NCBI GenBank assembly: GCA_029558435.1
Contig: JAKQEZ010000709.1
Span: 1-42,160, forward strand
Direction: 5' to 3'
Length of the DNA stretch: 42,160 nt
Source of the DNA: Bacteroidota bacterium
Lineage (GTDB): Bacteria > Bacteroidota > Bacteroidia > Flavobacteriales > Crocinitomicaceae
Positions within the stretch are counted from its first letter, which is position 1, and every line of letters begins with the position of its first letter. Positions 36,390 through 42,160 of the stretch are shown here, piece after piece. Position numbers and translations under genes: made by a program. The notes below the pieces were generated by a model, which did not search any database, was not told the origin of the DNA, and saw only the letters and a program-made list of their open reading frames with translations.

Positions 36390-37400
36390 ATGAACACATC
36401 ATTCGGTCAAATATATACGTATAACGCAGCGGCATGCACCAAAGAAAAATTTAAAACGGCGCAATTTGTTGAATCATTTTCATTGGATGCGCTTCCAAAA
36501 GATAAAATTACGTGGATTAACTTTTACATGTATGATGATTTGGCGCCTATTGAAGCATTTTGTAAAAAAGCAAAATTAGACTCGTTGGTTTTTCAAAACA
36601 TTCGCGATAGAGATTACCGCCCACAATTTGAAGATTACGACCATTATTTGTTTTTCAGTGTGCGTTCGGCAACGCCAACAACGGGAAAAATGACACGTAT
36701 TTTTGAAGAGCAGTTGAGTTTTGTTTTGGGCGAGCATTATCTAATTTCCTTTCAATCCAAACCATCCGATTATTTTGGAAGTGTGCGCGATAGACTTGAA
36801 AATGGTAAAGGGTTGCTGCGCGAAAAAGGTGCGGAATTGTTGTTGTATCGCCTTTTAGACTCCATTGTAGATAATTACTTTTATGCTTTGGAGGGATTTA
36901 CCACCGAAATAAGCGAGTTGGAATCAAAGGTGAGTAAATCTTCAACTCCCGAAATATTATCGTTCATTGAATCACACAAACGCAAACACATTGAGTTTAG
37001 ACGCATTGTTGCACCTTTAAAAGAAATTGCTATTTCCTTAGAAAACTCTGAAAATAAATTATTTAAACGCGAAACCAAGCATTATTTTTCTGATTTAAAG
37101 CAAAATTGCATCAGCATCACCGAAGAGGTTGAATCCAACAAAAACGCATTGGAAGGTTTGGCCAACTTGTATTATGCTGTTCAAGGGCAACGCATGAATG
37201 AAATCATGAAAATGTTGACCATTGTGAGCACCATATTCATCCCGCTTACCTTTTTGGCAGGAATTTATGGGATGAACTTTGACAATATGCCCGAATTACG
37301 CACCAAATATGGCTATTTTGCCACTTGGGGAGTAATGGTGTTAATTGCAGTTGGATTGCTCTATTATTTCAGAAGAAAAGGATGGTTGGGTAGAAAATAA
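36390..37400 (+). CDS. corA: CorA family magnesium/cobalt transporter
   Basis: A 336-residue membrane protein. A large cytoplasmic alpha/beta domain and a long helix (about 145-275) lead to two C-terminal membrane helices; the pore signature YGMNF follows the first (near 294). The second helix (GVMVLIAVGLLYYF) ends in a basic tail. CorA forms a pentamer that admits Mg2+ and other divalent ions. Its stop codon abuts the convergent gpmI stop with no gap. Confidence 0.93.
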   Translation: MNTSFGQIYTYNAAACTKEKFKTAQFVESFSLDALPKDKITWINFYMYDDLAPIEAFCKKAKLDSLVFQNIRDRDYRPQFEDYDHYLFFSVRSATPTTGKMTRIFEEQLSFVLGEHYLISFQSKPSDYFGSVRDRLENGKGLLREKGAELLLYRLLDSIVDNYFYALEGFTTEISELESKVSKSSTPEILSFIESHKRKHIEFRRIVAPLKEIAISLENSENKLFKRETKHYFSDLKQNCISITEEVESNKNALEGLANLYYAVQGQRMNEIMKMLTIVSTIFIPLTFLAGIYGMNFDNMPELRTKYGYFATWGVMVLIAVGLLYYFRRKGWLGRK

Positions 37401-38918
37401 CTACACCAACACGTTTCCTGTCATTTCTTTGGATGCTTCAATGCCCATTCTTTTTAAGATGGTTGGAGCAACATCGGCTAAAATTCCGCTTTTTAATTGA
37501 ACACTTTTATCGTTGGTTACCAACACAACTGGCACCGGATTGAGGGAGTGCGCAGTATTAGGCGTTCCATCAGCGTTGATTGCAAAATCGGCATTTCCAT
37601 GATCGGCAATAACCAAAAATTCGTATCCATATTTTACACCTGTTTCAACCACTTCTTTTAAGCAACTATCCACCGTTTCGACCGCTTTGATGATTGCTTC
37701 GTAAACACCAGTGTGACCAACCATATCGGGATTAGCAAAATTTAAACAAATGAAATTAGGTTGAGAAGTATTGATGGCTGCACAAATTTTATCTTTCACT
37801 TCAACAGCACTCATTTCTGGTTGCAAATCGTAGGTTGCCACTTTTGGTGAGTTGACTAAAATACGACTTTCGTTTGCAAATGCATCTTCACGACCGCCAC
37901 TGAAGAAAAATGTAACGTGCGGATATTTTTCTGTTTCTGCAATGCGCACTTGTGTTTTCCCGCTGTTGGCAATCACCTCGCCCAAGGTATTGGAAAGATT
38001 GTCTTTCTCAAAAACAACACGAACGTTTTCAAAAGTTGCATCGTAATTGGTCATTGTAACATAATACAAATTTAATTTATGCATGTTGTATTCGTGAAAA
38101 TCTTGCTGTGTTAAAGCAATGGAAATTTCTCTTGGTCGGTCGGTTCTAAAATTAAAATTAATCACCACATCCCCTTCTTCGATTGTTGCCAACGGTTTTC
38201 CATTTTCAATGATTACCGCTGGTTCAATGAATTCATCAGTAATGTTGTTGCTATACGAGTGTTCAAAAACTTCCTGTGTTGAAGAAAACGCAGCTCCTTG
38301 CCCGTTGACCAATAAATCATACGCTTTTTTGATGCGTTCCCAACGTTTATCTCTGTCCATGGCGTAGTAGCGACCAATAACCGAAGCCACTTTACCAACT
38401 GAGGTTTGCAATTCTTGCTCTAATTCTTCCAAAAACTTTTGTCCACTTTTAGGGTCACAATCGCGTCCATCGGTAAAAGCATGAATAAACACATCCGACA
38501 AACCATAACTTTTTGCCATTTGACATAAAGCATATAAATGTTCTTGCGTGCTATGAACACCACCTTTTGACACCAAGCCAATAAAGTGTACTTTTTTGTT
38601 GTTTTGTTTGGCAAATTGAAATGCATCCACCAAGGTTGGAAGAGTAAAAAATTCTTTGTCTCGAATTGATTTATTGATGCGGGTTAATTCTTGGTAAACA
38701 ATTCTTCCGGCACCAATGTTCATGTGTCCCACTTCCGAATTTCCCATTTGTCCGTCAGGTAACCCCACATTTTCACCACTAGTTAGCAAAGTTGCGTTGG
38801 GATAATTTGCCATCAAACTATCCATAAAAGGTGTATTGGCATTGTACACGGCATCCGATTTGGAGCGATCGCCAATTCCCCATCCGTCCAAAATTATTAA
38901 TCCGAAGTGATTTGTCAT
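37401..38918 (-). CDS. gpmI: 2,3-bisphosphoglycerate-independent phosphoglycerate mutase
   Basis: A 505-residue manganese-dependent mutase that interconverts 3- and 2-phosphoglycerate in glycolysis. DGWG (11-14), the phosphoserine region MGNSEVGHMNIGAGR (Ser61), FTDGRDCDPKSG, VIGRYYAMDRDKRWER, NFRTDRPREIS, FANPDMVGHTG and VIADHGNAD identify it. It lies 20 bases after a histidine kinase gene on the same strand, so it may be read from that gene's promoter. Confidence 0.97.
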   Translation of the reverse strand: MTNHFGLIILDGWGIGDRSKSDAVYNANTPFMDSLMANYPNATLLTSGENVGLPDGQMGNSEVGHMNIGAGRIVYQELTRINKSIRDKEFFTLPTLVDAFQFAKQNNKKVHFIGLVSKGGVHSTQEHLYALCQMAKSYGLSDVFIHAFTDGRDCDPKSGQKFLEELEQELQTSVGKVASVIGRYYAMDRDKRWERIKKAYDLLVNGQGAAFSSTQEVFEHSYSNNITDEFIEPAVIIENGKPLATIEEGDVVINFNFRTDRPREISIALTQQDFHEYNMHKLNLYYVTMTNYDATFENVRVVFEKDNLSNTLGEVIANSGKTQVRIAETEKYPHVTFFFSGGREDAFANESRILVNSPKVATYDLQPEMSAVEVKDKICAAINTSQPNFICLNFANPDMVGHTGVYEAIIKAVETVDSCLKEVVETGVKYGYEFLVIADHGNADFAINADGTPNTAHSLNPVPVVLVTNDKSVQLKSGILADVAPTILKRMGIEASKEMTGNVLV

Positions 38919-38938
38919 TTTCTTTTCGATTTTTTCAA

Positions 38939-39826
38939 TTACAAAGTTAATTCAAAGACCGCACCTGTTGGTTGGTTGTTGTAATATTTTATTTTTCCCT
39001 TGTGCAAATGTGCCAATTCTTTTACGATGAACAAGCCTAATCCAGAGCCACGTTGTGTGCGTGTTTCTTCGTTTCCAACACGGTAAAATTTCTTAAAAAT
39101 ATCTTTATGGAATTGGGCAGGAATGCCAGGACCATTGTCAAGAACTCTTAGTTTTAATGCTGTATCTTTTTGCAATTCAACGGTAATTTTTCCACCAGAA
39201 GCACCATATTTTATAGCATTTTCAATTAAATTATTGACGATGGTTTCAAAAATAAAAGGGTCAATTTTTTCTGAAATATTTTTTTTAACTTGGTTAACAA
39301 ATTCAATTTGTGGGTATTGACGTTTGTAGCGTTCCACAATTGCATCTAAAAATTTAGACACTTCGAGTTGCTCTTTGTTGGCGATGAGCTTTTTATTTTC
39401 CAAACGAGTTGCATTAAGAATGTTATCAATCAACAGGGCTAATTGTTCGTTTTGCTGCAATACTTTTTCGATGATTTCATTGCGTTTTTCTTCGCTTAAA
39501 TTTCGTTTTTGAAGCGTTTGCATATAGAGTTTAATACTTGCAATTGGCGTTTTTAGTTCGTGTGTAACCGAGAGTAAAAAATTATTTTGGTTGCGAGAAA
39601 CAATGAGTTCATTGGCCACGCTGTTGCGAATTTTAATGATTCCGAAAACAAGAATGGAAAGAAAAATCACCCCTTCTCCCACAATCATAAGAATATTTTT
39701 ATTGCTAGCTGCGGTATCTCCCGAAAGTTGCGTTGTTAGGTCCACAATATGATAGCCCCACCAAAAAAATTGAGCCAACACATAAATACTGAGGAAGTAG
39801 CCAAATATGGATAATTTTCTTTTCAT
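38939..39826 (-). CDS. Sensor histidine kinase (HisKA type), orphan in this window
   Basis: A 295-residue kinase with two membrane helices (about 8-27 and 45-65) and only a short loop between them, so little extracytoplasmic sensing surface. The phosphoacceptor His89 lies in SVTHELKTP. The ATPase part has NLIENAIKYG (N box), RVLDNGPGIPAQF (G1) and RGSGLGLFIVKELAHLH (G2). No HAMP or PAS domain is evident and no response regulator is adjacent; gpmI follows by 20 bases. Its small sensor suggests detection of a membrane-state or internal signal, which is inference. Confidence 0.93.
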   Translation of the reverse strand: MKRKLSIFGYFLSIYVLAQFFWWGYHIVDLTTQLSGDTAASNKNILMIVGEGVIFLSILVFGIIKIRNSVANELIVSRNQNNFLLSVTHELKTPIASIKLYMQTLQKRNLSEEKRNEIIEKVLQQNEQLALLIDNILNATRLENKKLIANKEQLEVSKFLDAIVERYKRQYPQIEFVNQVKKNISEKIDPFIFETIVNNLIENAIKYGASGGKITVELQKDTALKLRVLDNGPGIPAQFHKDIFKKFYRVGNEETRTQRGSGLGLFIVKELAHLHKGKIKYYNNQPTGAVFELTL

Positions 39827-39843
39827 AAATGAAGTGATAAGTG

Positions 39844-39871
39844 CAAAGGTAATGGAAAAGCAATTGACAAA
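39844..39871 (-). promoter_or_regulatory. Candidate promoter of the histidine kinase-gpmI unit
   Basis: On the minus strand TTTG (39871-39868) is followed after 16 bases by TACCTTTG (39851-39844). The kinase ATG is 17 bases downstream, implying a short leader. Confidence 0.45.
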
Positions 39872-39900
39872 GAAAAATTGCTAGGTTTTATTAAAAAACG

Positions 39901-39934
39901 AAAAACTCACCAACATTTTTGCTGATGAGTTTTT
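39901..39934. terminator. 15-bp imperfect hairpin, probable terminator
   Basis: Bases 39901-39915 pair with 39920-39934 except at two positions, around TTTT. Both strands have T runs after the stem (plus to 39936; minus GTTTTTCGTTTTTT). On the minus strand it would end transcripts of the beta-helix gene, though 220 bases after its stop. Confidence 0.55.
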
Positions 39935-40157
39935 TCAACTTGTTTGGTTTAGTTTTCGCTACTTTTTAAGTGAATAACACAAGTGGTTGGATTTAATATT
40001 ATTGTAGTTTGCTTGTTATTAAAATTGTGAGTTTTTAATTTTCAGCAATTGCATTTGCCAATCTTGAAGCAAAAGTAGAGCAACCTCTATTTTTTATCAA
40101 ATTTTAGGGTAAACAAACTGTATATACCTGATACACAACATGCTGTATATTATTTTT

Positions 40158-41981
40158 TTAATGATTAATTTTAATTTTTTTGGTTGTTGCACCTTGATTG
40201 GTTGTTATTTGAAGTATATACAAACCATTTTTTATGTTGGAAACATCGAAAGTAAATGTGTCTCTTGCATCTATTTTTGTTTGAAGAACTGTTCTTCCAA
40301 AATTATCTAGTAGGAGTATATCTTGAATGGTTTCGGATGGATGTTGAATGGTTATGAAATTATTTGCTGGATTAGGGAAAACCATCCAATCATTGTTATC
40401 TTGGTTACAAGCTACAACAATCGGTGAAAAAATTTGAATACTTCCATCTTTATCCACGGCACACAATCTATAATAGCTTAATTCTTCTTGTGAATTGGTG
40501 TAATATTCATACTTTTTACCCGATACATTTCCTGATGCAGGTATCTGTGCAATGGTTTTCCAATTATTTGCTTCACGTGTATATTGAATTTCAAAATAAC
40601 TAACGTTTAATTCTGAAGCAGTTTGCCATTCTATACGGGTTTTATTTTCACAATATGCATTAAATTCAAGAAGATAGGTTGCAAGAGGCACAACAATTAA
40701 ACTTTCATAGGCTCCCATATCGATATTCACACCATTCAAGCGTGGATTTCCTCCCAAATCTAGATCGGAGTTGATGTTACCATTATAAAGTGCATTATTA
40801 CCAGCATTTATCGCAACACTACTTGAATTTAGTGTAAAATCACCGGTAGCACTATTTGTGAATGGGTTGGTTGTTGATAGAATATTTCCTCCTCCATCTG
40901 TTCCCCAAATGGTAGCATTCCAAGAAACACCTTCTATTAAACTGTTTTTTACAATAGGAGTGCTATTGTTTCCTGAAAGCATAACTGCATTATTGGGAGC
41001 TGTATTCCCAAACAAAATAGAATTATTAATTGTTGGTGATGAATAATAATTATACATCCCGCCGCCAATACTATTCGCTGAATTATTTGCAATGGTTGAA
41101 TTGGTAATTGTTGGTGAAGAAGAATTATTACGTATCCCGCCACCATAATACGCTGAATTATTTGCGATGGTTGAGTTGGTAATGGTTGGTGATGAAGAAG
41201 AATAATTATACATCCCGCCACCATTAAATGCTAAATTATTTGCGATGGTTGAGTTGGTAATGGTTGGTGATGAATAATAATAATTATACATCCCGCCGCC
41301 ATTAGCATTCGTGTAATTATTTGCGAAGGTTGAATTGGTAATGGTTGGTGATGAAGAATAATTATACATCCCGCCACCAAAATAATTATATACTTGGTAT
41401 GTATTAACAGTTATTGAACTACTACCATTTGCATTCCCCCCTTTAATATTCACAGCGTCTAAACGGGCACTACCAACAGCACCAGCAGAAACAACCACAT
41501 GGAATGAATTTTCATCGTTATTGGTAAATGTAAGTGTGAAGCCGGCTCCTGTAACAACGTCATTCCCATTAAAATCGCCACTGAGAATGGTTGGGTTGAG
41601 ATTCCAATCACGTGCAGAAAATGCGCTACCACCTGTTGGAAAGCCACCATATATTTGAACGTTGTTCACCATCAAAAAGGCTTTGTTGCGGTTATTCGTA
41701 GGATTCGCAGGGTCGGCTAAGCCATCTTGAGGGCTGAATTTTGGTAAATACGTTCCTTTGGCTACGTATATTTTCAAAGGAGTGGTTGCCCAATTGGCTT
41801 TGTTATCGTTTGCCCATTTAAGCGCATCGGCTAAACTTGGTAGTGCGTTTGCCCACGAAGAACCGTCCATCACACCTGTTGTGTGTGCAGAATCCACATA
41901 AAGGATTCCGCTAGTTGGGTTTTGTGCTTTTGCTATAGAGAAAGACAAAAGCGTAAGACTTAGTAAAATTGTTTTTTTCAT
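40158..41981 (-). CDS. T9SS-secreted right-handed beta-helix protein with internal repeats
   Basis: A 607-residue protein. The ATG at 41981 (rather than 41999) begins the signal peptide MKKTILLSLTLLSFSIAKAQ. The N-terminal domain (ILYVDSAHTTGVMDGSSWANALPSLADAL, IYVAKGTYLPKF) is typical of polymorphic-outer-membrane-protein-like beta-helices. The centre has five or six copies of a 25-27-residue unit (SSPTITNSTIANN ... GGGMYNY), each probably one helical coil. A choice-of-anchor Q-like segment (INSDLDLGGNPRLNG, IDMGAYES) follows, then an Fn3-like part and a T9SS sorting domain (VFPNPANNFITIQ ... KKIKINH). It is probably a surface or released adhesin or glycan-binding protein; no catalytic residues are identifiable. 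Confidence 0.9.
   Translation of the reverse strand: MKKTILLSLTLLSFSIAKAQNPTSGILYVDSAHTTGVMDGSSWANALPSLADALKWANDNKANWATTPLKIYVAKGTYLPKFSPQDGLADPANPTNNRNKAFLMVNNVQIYGGFPTGGSAFSARDWNLNPTILSGDFNGNDVVTGAGFTLTFTNNDENSFHVVVSAGAVGSARLDAVNIKGGNANGSSSITVNTYQVYNYFGGGMYNYSSSPTITNSTFANNYTNANGGGMYNYYYSSPTITNSTIANNLAFNGGGMYNYSSSSPTITNSTIANNSAYYGGGIRNNSSSPTITNSTIANNSANSIGGGMYNYYSSPTINNSILFGNTAPNNAVMLSGNNSTPIVKNSLIEGVSWNATIWGTDGGGNILSTTNPFTNSATGDFTLNSSSVAINAGNNALYNGNINSDLDLGGNPRLNGVNIDMGAYESLIVVPLATYLLEFNAYCENKTRIEWQTASELNVSYFEIQYTREANNWKTIAQIPASGNVSGKKYEYYTNSQEELSYYRLCAVDKDGSIQIFSPIVVACNQDNNDWMVFPNPANNFITIQHPSETIQDILLLDNFGRTVLQTKIDARDTFTFDVSNIKNGLYILQITTNQGATTKKIKINH
41018..41400 (-). repeat. Tandem 75-81-bp repeats within the beta-helix gene
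   Basis: The motif ATACATCCCGCC or a one- to two-base variant recurs about every 75-81 bp (near 41052, 41130, 41208, 41287 and 41366, plus strand), each followed by the TTATTTGCRAWGGTTGA block. Nucleotide identity between units is high, so the array could expand or contract by recombination in frame. Confidence 0.85.
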
Positions 41982-41998
41982 TTTATAATTCTTTGCCA

Positions 41999-42006
41999 CA
42001 AATGTA
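41999..42006 (-). promoter_or_regulatory. Candidate -7 element of the beta-helix gene
   Basis: The minus strand reads TACATTTG, a TAnnTTTG match, 17 bases before the ATG. A TTAG rather than TTG lies near the -33 position, so an activator may be needed. Confidence 0.4.
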
Positions 42007-42011
42007 GATGT

Positions 42012-42057
42012 AGCTTAGTAAGCTGCTAAATTTTAGGGCGGACAAAATGCGGACAAA
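42012..42057. promoter_or_regulatory. Palindrome and direct repeat upstream of the beta-helix promoter
   Basis: AGCTTA-G-TAAGCT (42012-42024) lies between the expected -7 and -33 positions. GCGGACAAA occurs at 42038-42046 and 42049-42057, an 11-bp period of one helical turn, just upstream of the expected -33. Both are placed as regulator-binding sites would be. The regulator is unknown. Confidence 0.45.
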
Positions 42058-42135
42058 TCATAATGTGTTGTTTTACTGATTGTTACAAACTGTGTTTTAT
42101 TCTAAAAGAGTAATGCCCAACTCTCAAAAACACCA

Positions 42136-42160
42136 AAAGCGACCAAATTAAAGTCGCTTT
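42136..42160. terminator. Hairpin at the right edge
   Basis: AAAGCGAC (42136-42143) pairs with GTCGCTTT (42153-42160). It is probably the terminator of a gene beyond the window; the flanking T run cannot be seen fully. Confidence 0.5.

Larger units (their letters stand above)
39827..40157. other. Intergenic region between the beta-helix gene and the histidine kinase
   Basis: A 331-bp stretch with no gene of convincing length. It contains the kinase promoter, the hairpin at 39901-39934, and a copy (40099-40117) of a short sequence that recurs upstream of the beta-helix gene. The rest is AT-rich with no recognised element. Confidence 0.6.

Noticed and set aside
40949..41224. Open frame rich in repeated IIQRIM in the beta-helix region
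   Set aside because: It is an alternative-frame shadow of the tandem coil repeats, with no start context or domain.

Overview
The window looks like a chromosomal segment of a low-GC Bacteroidota bacterium, most likely of the Flavobacteriales. The evidence is type IX secretion (T9SS) C-terminal sorting domains, -7 boxes of the TAnnTTTG type, a DUF4293 protein, a type III glutamine synthetase, a fused ResB-CcsA cytochrome c biogenesis protein, a YtxJ bacillithiol protein and paired OmpH/Skp genes behind bamA. The order and species are inferences. I see no tRNA, rRNA, CRISPR array, insertion sequence or prophage.

Region 1 (1-6255): a secreted RCC1-repeat/GEVED protein, cut by the left edge, and a small secreted Ig-like protein are coupled stop-to-start on the minus strand. 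Divergently, a large two-component-propeller histidine kinase (LytS type) and a LytTR response regulator overlap by 8 bp. The shared intergenic region carries a perfect 11-bp direct repeat with a 21-bp period, the geometry expected for a LytTR dimer. It sits upstream of plausible promoters on both sides. I regard this as the most interesting candidate system in the window.

Region 2 (6238-13411): an ABC-F protein with a DUF4293 membrane protein; then an apparent pheS - ytxJ - glutaminyl cyclase lipoprotein - T9SS esterase operon on the minus strand; then a tandem pair of small related lipoproteins on the plus strand. Region 3 (13602-21890): type III glutamine synthetase, divergent from grpE-dnaJ (this DnaJ has only two of four zinc-finger motifs), trhO, a LOG-family protein and uvrB. 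An intergenic stretch with repeated TGACA half-sites lies before grpE, and a 34-bp near-perfect palindrome lies after trhO.

Region 4 (22103-32001): ccsBA - rimK - M14-like (AstE/AspA) deacylase on the plus strand, converging on an envelope biogenesis cluster uppS - bamA - ompH - ompH on the minus strand. Region 5 (32139-42160): atpD-atpC; an LMW-PTP - RsmI-like methylase - FkbM methyltransferase operon; a small CWC cysteine-rich protein and CorA; a histidine kinase upstream of gpmI; and a T9SS right-handed beta-helix protein with near-identical internal repeats.

Most genes are housekeeping or envelope functions and recognisable from family motifs. The unexplained signals are mainly in the intergenic DNA and in the two secreted repeat-protein loci at the ends of the window. 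All promoter and operator calls rest on motif reading only.
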